From CAG-492 sp035388585 (GTDB taxonomy: Bacteria; Bacillota; Clostridia; TANB77; CAG-508): 24,009 nucleotides of DNA. Of the stretch, positions 7,957-15,708 are shown in pieces. The first letter of the stretch is position 1. Each line of letters opens with the position of its first letter. Made by a program: the position numbers and the translations under genes. The notes beneath the pieces were generated by a model, which saw only the letters and a program-made list of their open reading frames with translations, did not search any database and was not told where the DNA came from. The DNA is taken from positions 1-24,009 of the forward strand of contig DAOOQE010000018.1 in assembly GCA_035388585.1 (NCBI GenBank), in the 5' to 3' direction.

Positions 7957-8316
7957 CTACCTTGGTTTTGTTGGTTTTATTTTATATGAAAAATGATCAA
8001 TTAACAAGTTTTTCATAATTGCTTTTCTTTTATTTATTTCTTCAAAGAATTCAACATAATTGAATCTTTTTCTCCCATTTTCTGTTGTTATTGTAACTAT
8101 TCCATTTAATGGTCTTTCATTGAATTCTCCATTCAGATAATAATAAATATTAAATTTTAGATTAATTCCATTTTTTATTTTATCAATTTTTTCTATAAGT
8201 TCTTTTTCATTAATTTCTAACTTTTCTGCATCAAACTTTTCTTCATTTGTACATAGTGTATCAAATGCTGTTGCAAAGTTCATTTGTAATATTTGCGATA
8301 TTATATCTTCATTCAT
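7957..8316 (-). CDS. Soluble alpha/beta protein, unknown
   Basis: A 119-residue, mildly acidic protein. The N-terminal half is helical (MNEDIISQILQMNFATAFD, EKELIEKIDKIKNG); the centre looks like a beta sheet (LKFNIYYYLNGEF, GIVTITTENGRKRFNY), and a basic tail KIKPTKPR ends it. No membrane segment. The ATG has no clear ribosome site but lies about 35 bp from a TTTAAATA element, so it may be read from a short leader. No family recognised. Confidence 0.75.
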   Translation of the reverse strand: MNEDIISQILQMNFATAFDTLCTNEEKFDAEKLEINEKELIEKIDKIKNGINLKFNIYYYLNGEFNERPLNGIVTITTENGRKRFNYVEFFEEINKRKAIMKNLLIDHFSYKIKPTKPR

Positions 8317-8343
8317 AATTATTCTTATTAATATAATATAAAG

Positions 8344-8360
8344 ACATGTATTTAAACATA
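8344..8360 (-). promoter_or_regulatory. Candidate archaeal promoter for 7957-8316
   Basis: On the minus strand GTTTAAATACATG lies about 30-40 bp before the ATG at 8316, the expected place for a TATA box of an mRNA with a very short leader. A similar TTTAAATAATG occurs upstream of the gene at 8521. In DNA this AT-rich such matches are easily fortuitous. Confidence 0.35.
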
Positions 8361-8383
8361 TCTTTTAGTTTTGTTTTTTTGCA

Positions 8384-8521
8384 TTAAATCTTTTTTATAA
8401 GTTTATGCATTGTTGCTTTTTTCTTTTTTGTAGTTTTGACTTTTTTGATCATTTTATGTAATGCTTTTTTCTTTTTAATTTTAGCTTTAATTTTGCTTTT
8501 TGTTCTGTATTTGCGTGCCAT
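8384..8521 (-). CDS. 45-residue very basic peptide
   Basis: The peptide starts MARKYRTKSKIKAKIKKKKA and ends MHKLIKKI; nearly half of its residues are Lys or Arg and no acidic residue is present. GGAGGTG, the most perfect Shine-Dalgarno site in the window, lies 5 bases before the ATG, which together with the clean frame argues strongly that it is expressed, probably at high level. Such peptides usually bind nucleic acid, and here a role in DNA condensation inside the virion is a reasonable inference next to the similar protein at 7695-7892. Confidence 0.8.
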   Translation of the reverse strand: MARKYRTKSKIKAKIKKKKALHKMIKKVKTTKKKKATMHKLIKKI

Positions 8522-8594
8522 TAGTACACCTCCTTTTACAGTTTTAATAATAAATATATTATTATATTATACCAAACATTATTTAAATATATCT

Positions 8595-8870
8595 TTATGT
8601 TTTTTCCAAACTTACATCATTAAAATCATTTAACCAAACACCCACTCCACAAGTAATTATTAAAAATATCATAATTAATGGATTCATTGTTGCTCCCATT
8701 ATAGACCACAACAGTGATACTGGAAACATTAGTATCATTATTTTTTTTACACTTCTTGCAATTGCAAATGAGAATATGAATGCAAGGAATAGATTTAGTA
8801 ATCCAGGAAATATAATTTGAGTATTTTGCAAAAAATTAAATACCAGATCTCCAATTTCCATAATTGCCAT
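8595..8870 (-). CDS. Small membrane protein, three TM segments
   Basis: A 91-residue protein with three hydrophobic segments (about 20-37, 43-60, 63-79) and a short acidic tail. GGAAGTGA precedes the ATG at 8870 at good distance. It starts 2 bases after the stop of the signal-peptide protein at 8873 and so is co-translated with it. Size and position among virion genes suggest a minor envelope protein. No family recognised. Confidence 0.75.
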   Translation of the reverse strand: MAIMEIGDLVFNFLQNTQIIFPGLLNLFLAFIFSFAIARSVKKIMILMFPVSLLWSIMGATMNPLIMIFLIITCGVGVWLNDFNDVSLEKT

Positions 8871-8872
8871 TT

Positions 8873-9655
8873 TTATTTCACTTCCTTTATTTTATCAAAT
8901 GCTTTTCCTAAGTTTCCTGCACCAATTCCTAATAGTACAATTACTAATATTCCTATTTGATATACATTCAGACTTGTTGTTACTAACAGTGTCGCTATAA
9001 TGAACGCACTCAATATAAAACTTGCAGGTTTAAATGGTCCACCTATTTTATATATATATTCAAATATAAACCATATTGTTAGTAGTACAATTATTAGTGC
9101 AAAAAACGAATATGTTCTTTCATTATTATTATTTTTTTGTTCTTCGGTTTCTTCAAATTCTATTAATGCAGTTCCTGCAAGTGTGTTTGTCAACGCTCCA
9201 CCGACTAAATTTGTCGCATTTACTAAAATCTCTTGTCCAATATCTGCACTCGACCATCTATTTATAAGATATCCTTTACCGCTTGTATAGTCGCCAAAAG
9301 TTGGCGTTATATAATCACTACATAACACATATACTGGCGAAGACATACCCCCTACAAGGAACTGATAGTTCCCTCCAAGATACGGACTTGCTTTATTTAT
9401 TATAAACCAATGATGTGCATCCGCTCCGTACAGGTTTGGCGAAATTATCTCAATTAATATCTGTTCACCACTCCCACCTGCTACATTAATTCCTGCAATC
9501 GTACAATATTCTGGAAGTCCATCTTCATCTACTTTTATATCATCTTGTACTGGGCAACGTATTTCTGACCAGCATGGCCCATCTGCCCAGATTGGCGATA
9601 GCATCATTATTAGTGCAAATATTGGTATCAGATATTTTATATTCATTTCATTCAC
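8873..9655 (-). CDS. Secreted-domain membrane protein with three C-terminal TM segments
   Basis: A 260-residue protein: signal peptide about 1-24 (cleavage probably after IWA), extracellular domain about 25-175 with four Cys (28, 34, 51, 112) that could form two disulfides, then three membrane helices (about 181-202, 209-228, 231-249) and a short basic cytoplasmic end. The same plan (signal, ectodomain, C-terminal helix bundle) is seen in the LamG protein at 10235. It is likely a virion surface or envelope protein. The start is uncertain: ATG at 9655 or 9646 (MNIKYL...); the latter places GTGAATG closer to a usual ribosome site. Confidence 0.8.
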   Translation of the reverse strand: MNEMNIKYLIPIFALIMMLSPIWADGPCWSEIRCPVQDDIKVDEDGLPEYCTIAGINVAGGSGEQILIEIISPNLYGADAHHWFIINKASPYLGGNYQFLVGGMSSPVYVLCSDYITPTFGDYTSGKGYLINRWSSADIGQEILVNATNLVGGALTNTLAGTALIEFEETEEQKNNNNERTYSFFALIIVLLTIWFIFEYIYKIGGPFKPASFILSAFIIATLLVTTSLNVYQIGILVIVLLGIGAGNLGKAFDKIKEVK

Positions 9656-9678
9656 AGATTTTTATACTTTTTATAATT

Positions 9679-9783
9679 TTATAATATATTACTTAGATTT
9701 GGCATTGCCATAACATATCCTGTTATTAATAATAAACTTATCATTCCTATAAAAAAATATTTTTTTTTTATTTTTTCATTCAT
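9679..9783 (-). CDS. 34-residue single-TM peptide
   Basis: The reading frame begins MNEKIKKKYFF and continues into a hydrophobic stretch (about 10-26), ending with a stop 24 bp before the next gene. GGAG abuts the ATG with no spacing, so the true start may be the internal ATG (MISLLLITG). Positive-inside residues then one membrane helix fit a small membrane peptide or a free-standing signal-anchor. Real coding is plausible but unproven. Confidence 0.4.
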   Translation of the reverse strand: MNEKIKKKYFFIGMISLLLITGYVMAMPNLSNIL

Positions 9784-9795
9784 CTCCATTAAATT

Positions 9796-10218
9796 TTAAC
9801 TTACCTTCCTTGAGAAGAAGAATTGTATAAATTCTTTAACTATGAATATATTCCATATCATCAATAATAGATTTACAAAAGCCCATGCCAATGTAAATAT
9901 TATTTCTGTTCCTGCTCCTGCTATAAATATATTTGATAAAAATGCACCAGTTACTAATAATATAAACGATATTACTAATATAGGTATATTTAATATATTG
10001 TCTACAATTGATAATAAATAATTGGTATTTTTTGAAGTTATTTGATCTCCTTCCATATCTGTTTTAGGTCCAGTAAATAAATTAGTATATCTTGTAACTT
10101 CATTAGTTAATGTTGTTATATCTTTATTCATATAAGCTATGTTTCCTATAATAAATAATAGGTTTATGACTACGGTTATCATAATCATTTTAACAATATC
10201 ATTTGATTGATTTGCCAT
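9796..10218 (-). CDS. Membrane protein, three to four TM segments
   Basis: A 140-residue protein with a first hydrophobic segment at about 8-28, a polar loop (about 29-66, KDITTLTNEVTRYTNLF), then hydrophobic stretches at about 69-92, 95-112 and 113-125, and a basic end. A GGAATGA site precedes the ATG. It lies directly downstream of the LamG protein and is therefore probably part of the same envelope or tail assembly. No family recognised. Confidence 0.75.
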   Translation of the reverse strand: MANQSNDIVKMIMITVVINLLFIIGNIAYMNKDITTLTNEVTRYTNLFTGPKTDMEGDQITSKNTNYLLSIVDNILNIPILVISFILLVTGAFLSNIFIAGAGTEIIFTLAWAFVNLLLMIWNIFIVKEFIQFFFSRKVS

Positions 10219-10234
10219 ATTTTATTCATTCCTT

Positions 10235-12754
10235 TTAATTATCATATAATAGTTTCTTTATATATTGATTAAATACGATATATATTAATCCTGTAATTGC
10301 CACTAATAAGAAACTTATATCTAATAGTGAAAATATCATAGCTCCTACAAAAAATACTAATAATTCTGCTTTTATCATTGTTGCTAATGCAGACAAACAT
10401 ATTAATATTAATATTAATACTAATGTTCTTGTTTTATTTGTTGTATTTGCTTCTTGTAGGTCTTCTCTATATAATAGATCTCTATCTTCAAATGGGCTTG
10501 TTGCATTAACATCGCATATAAGTTCTATATAATCAATTAATTCATAATCCGTATCTGTATTCATAGCATAATATAAAAAATTATAATCATTTGGTGTTTC
10601 AACATTAATGTCTAAATAGTTATAATATCCTTGTTCGTTTAGACTATCAACTAATACACCTTCTTCATATATTTCTAATCTTAACCAACTTGATAAATTA
10701 GCAGTTATTGTAGCATATATTCCATTTATATCAGTATTATATACTCTTTTTTTTGTAATTGGATCAATTCTATTATAATTTAAATATGTATTAAATATTC
10801 CATTTGAAGAATTAGTTTCAGTTTCATTAATTGTAACCCACAAAATATTAGTATAAGATCCCCAAAATTCATTAGCGGCTGTTATTCTTGAACCTATTTC
10901 ATAGCCTTCTTTTGTTGCTATTATTTTTATTAAATCATTTTCATTAGTATATATATAATTAAGTCCTGAATCATCAGTAATTCTTTGTCCGATAGTTATC
11001 CATTCAGATGCACCTTCCTTTTGTTTATAGACAGTTATTTGTGCATCAGGCACTATTATTGCGAATTTATTTCTTGTGCCAATATATACTTTATCTAATT
11101 GATTTTGATCTTCATCATTTAAATCAAATAATTGTACATTTACATCTATTAAATAATCTCCAGCATTATAAAATTCGTAAAACTGAAATCCGTTATTAAA
11201 TGTTGTTAGTATATTTGAATTTAACGGTAGTGCATTTAATGAGTATATTAAATTTGTTACATCTGTAAATTCAATAATATTATCAACATTTGCTAATGTT
11301 GCATTTGTATCTGTATTAAAGTTTAATTTCAATAGATATGGAATTAACGTTGCCTCTTCAACATATGTTCCTGTTGCATCATATAATAATGCGTTATAAT
11401 CATTATTTACAAATGAATCTATTGGTAATGTTGCAGCGCCTGTGCCGGAAGAAGATGTGAGAAGGGAATTAATTATGTTTGTTCCTTTTTTAAATACTAA
11501 ATATTTATTTCCCCATAAATTATCATTAGTATCTTTTACAATGAATCCTATATTTACTGAATTACCATCTAATGTCAATAAAAAATTATAATCAAAATCT
11601 TCTCTTTTAAAATAAAATTGTAATGGCCTTGAATCATAACCAGTTTTAGATATTATTAGACTTTTAGCAATATTTGACCACGAAGTTGTTAAAACCCCAG
11701 AATCATCAGAAGTATATGTTGAACCGTTAGCATCAGTAATTGTAACTGTTGGTATAATTGCTAATGTATTTTCATCTCTAAATGTAATAGTTGTTATTGG
11801 TTCTCTAATTGTATAAGTATATGTTGCAATTAAAGATTTATTTTCATCTGAAACCCAAGAAATTGCTTTAAGTGTTTTTGTTTCGTTTATATTTATTGGT
11901 TCTGTATATAATGTTTTTGTATCATCTGGTGTTGAACCATCTAATGTATAATAAATATCTATTGTTGAATTATTATCTAAAGTTACTTGAAATGGATCAT
12001 AATATGTTCCTGTAGGAACAGATGCTGTTGGTGTGTACAATCCGACTGAAAATGGATAAGTATTTCCACTTCCTGAATTATATAATTGTGTTATTTCTAA
12101 TTGAGATAATTCTTTATTCCAAATTCCCATTTCATCAATATATCCTTTAAAATAATCTCCTGTATCTTTTCTTGCAATAAATCTTAATTGCGTCCAAGCT
12201 TTAGTATTTAAAGAAGTTACATTTTCGTCCAAAACTCCATTTAGATATATTTTTGCATTTTTATCATTTGCAGTTACAACCACGTGATACCAAGTTGCAT
12301 CTAATATAGATGAAACGCCTGTTGATATTGATGAATCATTATAATTACCAGCATATCTTAAAGAATTATCTACATTATAAAATGTTAGTCCGGGTTGCCA
12401 AGCATTTGGATTTGAACTTCCTTGACCAGCTAATACATTATAATTTGCTGTATTTGTGTCTATTTTAATCCATAGACTTATAGAGTATAAACTTCCAAGT
12501 GCATCACTTCCGTGTGTTATAAAATCATTTACTCCATCAAAATAATATGATTTGTTTATTTTTCCGGGTTGATTAACTGTTGCTCCTGTTGTTGTTCCAT
12601 TATAGAAACCTAAACTGTCTATTAATGTAGAGCTTGCCGCTTCATCAAAGTTCCAGTATCCTTTAAGTCCATCAGTTAATGCTGCAGAAACAAAACTCAT
12701 AGTTAAAGCTAAGAATAAGAATACTAATATAAATTTAAATTTATTTTCTTGCAT
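10235..12754 (-). CDS. LamG-domain surface protein, membrane-anchored (candidate receptor-binding spike)
   Basis: An 839-residue protein. Signal peptide about 1-24 ending in FVSA; LamG/concanavalin-type domain about 26-230, beginning GLKGYWNFDE and with typical SLYSISLWIK, WYHVVVT and IYLNG strands; chitobiase C-terminal-type (Ig-like) domain about 238-315 with YYTLDGSTP; one or more further beta-sandwich repeats (TITDANGSTYTSDDSG, TYTNENDLIKIIATKEGY); then three hydrophobic helices at about 775-835 and a basic tip. LamG folds usually bind sugars or glycoproteins, so recognition of the host surface is a fair inference. It is the largest complete virion-module gene. The start overlaps the upstream gene by 14 nt, and only a weak ribosome site (AAGATAT) is visible. 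Confidence 0.9.
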   Translation of the reverse strand: MQENKFKFILVFLFLALTMSFVSAALTDGLKGYWNFDEAASSTLIDSLGFYNGTTTGATVNQPGKINKSYYFDGVNDFITHGSDALGSLYSISLWIKIDTNTANYNVLAGQGSSNPNAWQPGLTFYNVDNSLRYAGNYNDSSISTGVSSILDATWYHVVVTANDKNAKIYLNGVLDENVTSLNTKAWTQLRFIARKDTGDYFKGYIDEMGIWNKELSQLEITQLYNSGSGNTYPFSVGLYTPTASVPTGTYYDPFQVTLDNNSTIDIYYTLDGSTPDDTKTLYTEPININETKTLKAISWVSDENKSLIATYTYTIREPITTITFRDENTLAIIPTVTITDANGSTYTSDDSGVLTTSWSNIAKSLIISKTGYDSRPLQFYFKREDFDYNFLLTLDGNSVNIGFIVKDTNDNLWGNKYLVFKKGTNIINSLLTSSSGTGAATLPIDSFVNNDYNALLYDATGTYVEEATLIPYLLKLNFNTDTNATLANVDNIIEFTDVTNLIYSLNALPLNSNILTTFNNGFQFYEFYNAGDYLIDVNVQLFDLNDEDQNQLDKVYIGTRNKFAIIVPDAQITVYKQKEGASEWITIGQRITDDSGLNYIYTNENDLIKIIATKEGYEIGSRITAANEFWGSYTNILWVTINETETNSSNGIFNTYLNYNRIDPITKKRVYNTDINGIYATITANLSSWLRLEIYEEGVLVDSLNEQGYYNYLDINVETPNDYNFLYYAMNTDTDYELIDYIELICDVNATSPFEDRDLLYREDLQEANTTNKTRTLVLILILICLSALATMIKAELLVFFVGAMIFSLLDISFLLVAITGLIYIVFNQYIKKLLYDN

Positions 12755-12968
12755 AATATCTTTTTTTTTTGAGTTTTTTTTCCATTTTTATAAGTTCTGG
12801 ATAATATTTTGTTCCTGATTCTTTTATATGATCTTTAGCAGTTAATTGCCTAAATTTTTTAAATGATAATCTACCTTTTGTTCTTTTCATTGCTAAATAT
12901 GTCTTTTTATGTTCTGCTTCTATTTTAGCACCAAGTTTTATTGCTTTTTTATATTTTATTTTATTCAT
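12741..12968 (-). CDS. Small basic protein, unknown
   Basis: A 75-residue protein with over 20 Lys/Arg and several aromatic residues (YYPELIKMEKKLKKKRYYARK at its end is cut here: see the Lys-rich tail 60-75). Likely helical and soluble; nucleic-acid binding is possible on charge alone. The start ATG overlaps the end of the 35-residue gene upstream in the AATGAATAA arrangement, which suggests coupled translation rather than an independent ribosome site. Confidence 0.65.
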   Translation of the reverse strand: MNKIKYKKAIKLGAKIEAEHKKTYLAMKRTKGRLSFKKFRQLTAKDHIKESGTKYYPELIKMEKKLKKKRYYARK

Positions 12969-13068
12969 TTTTTTTCTTATTTTTGATTTTTTTCTTAATT
13001 TTTTCTAATATATTTGCATTATAATTTACTTTTTCTTTTCCTGCAAGTTGGTTATATTGATAGTTCAT
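12961..13068 (-). CDS. 35-residue basic peptide
   Basis: It starts MNYQYNQLAGKEKVNYNAN and ends in a Lys-rich helix. GGAGATGATGA stands just before the ATG, a very good ribosome site. Its stop codon lies within the start region of the next gene (8-nt overlap). No family recognised. Confidence 0.65.
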   Translation of the reverse strand: MNYQYNQLAGKEKVNYNANILEKIKKKIKNKKKNE

Positions 13069-13072
13069 TTCA

Positions 13073-13297
13073 TCATCTCCTTGTTGCATATAGATTAAAC
13101 ATTCCATTATAGAATATTATTTTAAAATGATCAGTTTTTCCAGATCTTTTTAATCTAAATCCTTCTTCAAGTGCTTTTTTTTTACTTGTATATCTTCCTG
13201 TATAGTAATGATATTTACTTTTAGCAAATATTGCCACATTTTTTTCTTCTTTGGCTTTTTGATTTTCTTTTCTATTTATTATATTGAACATTCCCAT
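13073..13297 (-). CDS. Small basic protein, unknown
   Basis: A 74-residue basic protein (MGMFNIINRKENQ...). I chose the ATG at 13297 because GGAGATGA stands before it at proper distance; the ATG at 13306 is part of that site. A central region with KYHYYTGRYTSKKKALEEGFR and a final beta-like HFKIIFYNGMFNLYATRR suggests a compact fold like the small 'SPOR-like' or DNA-binding modules, but that is impression only. Confidence 0.7.
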   Translation of the reverse strand: MGMFNIINRKENQKAKEEKNVAIFAKSKYHYYTGRYTSKKKALEEGFRLKRSGKTDHFKIIFYNGMFNLYATRR

Positions 13298-13312
13298 TTT
13301 TTTCATCTCCGT

Positions 13313-13738
13313 TTATACTGGCATACCCAGATCTGAATATAATGCTACAGTTGGTATTCCTATTAAAAACATAATAAACAATGTCCAAAACATCATAACG
13401 GTTGTTAAATAGAAATGTCCAGTTGAAGACATCCCTCCTATTATAAAATCTGCAATTGTTATTAATGATGGACCTATTGAACCTATAATCAATACCAAAA
13501 ATAACGCAATAACTGCATTAAATATTTTTACATTTGAGTAATATATTAACATTGGTATTAATATATTAAAAAGAATTAAGCATAACCACATATATATTAC
13601 AACAATAAAACTTCCTGTGGTAGAATTAGCAATATTAGTTATATATTTAACTTGTGGATACAAATTATAAGATATAAATAAACAAAATAGAAAAGCAACT
13701 CCTGCTCCTACTCCTTTTAGTTTATTTCTATTTTCCAT
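13313..13738 (-). CDS. Membrane protein with four TM segments
   Basis: A 141-residue protein with hydrophobic segments at about 12-28, 42-66, 70-98 and 107-130, a basic N-terminus (MENRNKLK) and a short acidic end. GTGAT precedes the ATG. A TATA-like AATTTATAAATA lies about 50 bp upstream at the stop of the previous gene. No family recognised. Confidence 0.75.
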   Translation of the reverse strand: MENRNKLKGVGAGVAFLFCLFISYNLYPQVKYITNIANSTTGSFIVVIYMWLCLILFNILIPMLIYYSNVKIFNAVIALFLVLIIGSIGPSLITIADFIIGGMSSTGHFYLTTVMMFWTLFIMFLIGIPTVALYSDLGMPV

Positions 13739-13777
13739 TTTATATCACTGCAATAACACATGCTATATTATTAATGT

Positions 13778-13791
13778 AACAATATATTTAT
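13778..13791 (-). promoter_or_regulatory. Candidate TATA box before 13738 gene
   Basis: On the minus strand AATTTATAAATA overlaps the stop codon of the gene at 13788. It lies about 45 bp before the ATG at 13738, leaving room for a short leader with the GTGAT ribosome site. It may start a separate message for the virion module. The core matches the boxes at 18582 and 23483 (TTTATAAA) but the flanks do not. Confidence 0.35.
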
Positions 13792-14051
13792 AAATTGTTT
13801 GTTTTTGTATTTGTGTAATCCCAGAAATACGCACTTATAACTATTAAAGTACAGCCCCACAGAAATAAGAATCCTGCTGATTTTATATTAATTGGTGTTA
13901 AATCAAATTCTTCCATATTTTCAGTTTTTAATATACTCATTTCAAATATTATATTATCTTTATTAATTTTTGTATTTATATTATTTCCATAAAATAACAT
14001 AGATATTAATATAAATAACATAAATGCTGTATATATTGTAATTGTTTTCAT
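13788..14051 (-). CDS. Small membrane protein, two TM segments
   Basis: An 87-residue protein with an N-terminal hydrophobic segment (about 4-21, possibly a signal anchor), a polar loop rich in Asn/Lys/Glu, and a second helix (about 60-77, AGFLFLWGCTLIVISAYFW). The ATG follows directly on the stop of the preceding gene. No family recognised. Confidence 0.7.
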   Translation of the reverse strand: MKTITIYTAFMLFILISMLFYGNNINTKINKDNIIFEMSILKTENMEEFDLTPINIKSAGFLFLWGCTLIVISAYFWDYTNTKTNNL

Positions 14052-14618
14052 TTATTTTACTTTTTCTTCATTTTTTTTTTCTAACATATTTTTTATTTCT
14101 TCAACATCAGATCCATTTCCAAAATCTAACACTTTTTGTGCAAAGAAATTATCTTTTTTATTTTTATTTAATAACGCGACATAATTTGCATCATTATATA
14201 ATAGGGTTTTTATTTTCCCTGCGTTTTTATATATTGTATTTAATATATTTCTTGCTTCTTGTTTAATTTCTTGTTTAATTTCTTCCCTTGTTTTTTTATC
14301 TAACCCTTTATAATCAATTTTATTTTGTTCTGGATAATAGGTCATATATTTACCTTGTATTAATTTAATTATAGTTTTCAGTTCAATTTTAACTGCCTCA
14401 TAAAATAGATTTCCAAGTCTTAATTGATCTACCATATAATCTTTTTTTCTTTTAGAATCATCAAAGAATGCATTTGTTACATTTTGTTCTATATTTTTAT
14501 GATACTTTAGCATATATATCATAGCATCTTTATTAGTATCAAATAATGTTTCATTATCTAATACATCTTGTATTTGTTCATCAGTTTTACTTTTAGTAAT
14601 TGTTATGTCTTTTTTCAT
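14052..14618 (-). CDS. Soluble helical protein, unknown
   Basis: A 188-residue, highly charged, probably all-helical protein. It has a short internal repeat (IKQEIKQEARN), a central region with YYEAVKIELKTIIKL-like helices, and a Glu/Lys-rich tail. There are no membrane segments, cysteines or recognised motif. GTGATT precedes the ATG. It is the only clearly soluble mid-sized protein within a run of small membrane proteins and might be a scaffold or virion matrix component, which is only an inference. Confidence 0.75.
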   Translation of the reverse strand: MKKDITITKSKTDEQIQDVLDNETLFDTNKDAMIYMLKYHKNIEQNVTNAFFDDSKRKKDYMVDQLRLGNLFYEAVKIELKTIIKLIQGKYMTYYPEQNKIDYKGLDKKTREEIKQEIKQEARNILNTIYKNAGKIKTLLYNDANYVALLNKNKKDNFFAQKVLDFGNGSDVEEIKNMLEKKNEEKVK

Positions 14619-14622
14619 ATAA

Positions 14623-14835
14623 TCACATTTCTTTTAATTCTTTTTCTTGTTTTTTTATTAAATAATCCATTATTGCTTTTTTTATTGTAAAAAATTCAAT
14701 TATTAATGCATTTATAAAAAATAATATAAATGTTACTAATGCCCAATTTAGATTAATTGATTTATTAATAATATATATTTGTAACAGAATTATTGTTAAT
14801 AATCCCCATAGTATTATATCAAATATTCTTCCCAT
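14623..14835 (-). CDS. Small membrane protein, two TM segments
   Basis: A 70-residue protein (MGRIFDIILWG...) with two membrane helices (about 3-22 and 30-48) and a Lys/Glu-rich cytoplasmic tail. I chose the ATG at 14835 since GGAGATGA stands at normal spacing before it; the ATG at 14844 abuts GGAG. No family recognised. Confidence 0.7.
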   Translation of the reverse strand: MGRIFDIILWGLLTIILLQIYIINKSINLNWALVTFILFFINALIIEFFTIKKAIMDYLIKKQEKELKEM

Positions 14836-14836
14836 T

Positions 14837-15076
14837 TTATTCATCTCCTAAATACCATAAAAAATATTTAATTTCTAAATACATTATTAATATGTAATAA
14901 GAATATAAAAATATATAATATGCAAAACTTTTAATTTCTATTAAATTAATTAATGATATAAAATTACCTAAAAGCAAATATAATACTGCAGGAATTAAAA
15001 AAATAGTAATTGTTTTTGAATTAATTATTTTTAATAGAGCTTTACCTAATTTATTATTTGGATTTTTATTTATCAT
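14837..15076 (-). CDS. Small membrane protein, two TM segments
   Basis: A 79-residue protein starting MINKNPNNKLGK, with two hydrophobic segments (about 20-43 and 48-75). A strong GTGGTGA site precedes the ATG at 15076. An open frame extends further upstream to 15133 but that part overlaps the preceding gene and has no ribosome site, so I rejected it. Its stop overlaps the ribosome site of the next gene. Confidence 0.7.
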   Translation of the reverse strand: MINKNPNNKLGKALLKIINSKTITIFLIPAVLYLLLGNFISLINLIEIKSFAYYIFLYSYYILIMYLEIKYFLWYLGDE

Positions 15077-15087
15077 TTTTTTCACCA

Positions 15088-15333
15088 CTATAATTTTATT
15101 GTTATTATATTGTGCATGTTTTTTATTACCCAAATAATTAACATTACTATTTGCATAGCAAATATTGCTAATAAAGGGTTATTATACCAGAATATTATAA
15201 ATATTAAACTTCCAAAACCTAATGCAAGACATATTGAAATTAAAGTTAAAGATTTTAATAAATCTTTTTCTTTATTAGGCGTGTATATTGGAATTAAAGT
15301 ATCCTTTTGTGCGTTTATTTTTTCTTTAATCAT
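15088..15333 (-). CDS. Small membrane protein, two TM segments
   Basis: An 81-residue protein with a charged N-terminus (about 1-28) and two membrane helices (about 29-49 and 54-70). The ATG overlaps the previous stop in an ATGA arrangement (15330-15333), so translation is coupled. One of a series of consecutive two-helix proteins here; no family recognised. Confidence 0.7.
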   Translation of the reverse strand: MIKEKINAQKDTLIPIYTPNKEKDLLKSLTLISICLALGFGSLIFIIFWYNNPLLAIFAMQIVMLIIWVIKNMHNIITIKL

Positions 15334-15521
15334 TTTAACAATTCCAAAATCTCTTTTTTTAATCCATTAACCTTTTCAAACCAAGTTTTATATCTACCAT
15401 TTAATATATTATTAATTTTATTTTTTAATTCTTCTCGGTCAATAAATCTTGAATCTAAATTTTTAATATATATCTCGTGAGATATAAACTTTTTACTTTT
15501 CATAAATTCGCTTGGTTTCAT
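15330..15521 (-). CDS. Small soluble protein, unknown
   Basis: A 63-residue charged protein (MKPSEFMKSKKFISHEIY...), probably two or three helices, no membrane segment. The ATG follows immediately after the stop of the preceding gene, with GATGTGAGAT as a plausible ribosome site inside that gene. No family recognised. Confidence 0.65.
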   Translation of the reverse strand: MKPSEFMKSKKFISHEIYIKNLDSRFIDREELKNKINNILNGRYKTWFEKVNGLKKEILELLK

Positions 15522-15707
15522 TTATCTCACATCATTTTTAGTATTATTTGATTTTATATTATATTTTTCAGCTAATTCATTAGCTTTTTCAATCATTTTA
15601 TCAAGTTTATCTTTTTCAAAGCTACTTGATATTACAATTTCTACATCTTGTAATGTAATTCTAATAACTTTTTCTTTAATATCTATTTTTCTTTGATCAT
15701 CATACAT
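15522..15707 (-). CDS. Small soluble protein, unknown
   Basis: A 61-residue charged protein with beta-like strands (KVIRITLQDVEIVISSS) followed by one long helix (FEKDKLDKMIEKANELAEKYN). The strand-strand-helix pattern is that of a tiny compact domain; no family is recognised. GGAAGGAAA precedes the ATG by a normal spacer. Confidence 0.65.
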   Translation of the reverse strand: MYDDQRKIDIKEKVIRITLQDVEIVISSSFEKDKLDKMIEKANELAEKYNIKSNNTKNDVR

Positions 15708-15708
15708 A

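Noticed and set aside
7925..7965. Small GC-rich patch with GAGC/GCTC stem between genes
   Set aside because: Only a 4-bp stem and no motif; noted but not supported as a feature.
14837..15133. Longer start at 15133 for the small membrane protein
   Set aside because: It overlaps the preceding gene by 46 nt and lacks a ribosome site; the ATG at 15076 has GTGGTGA.
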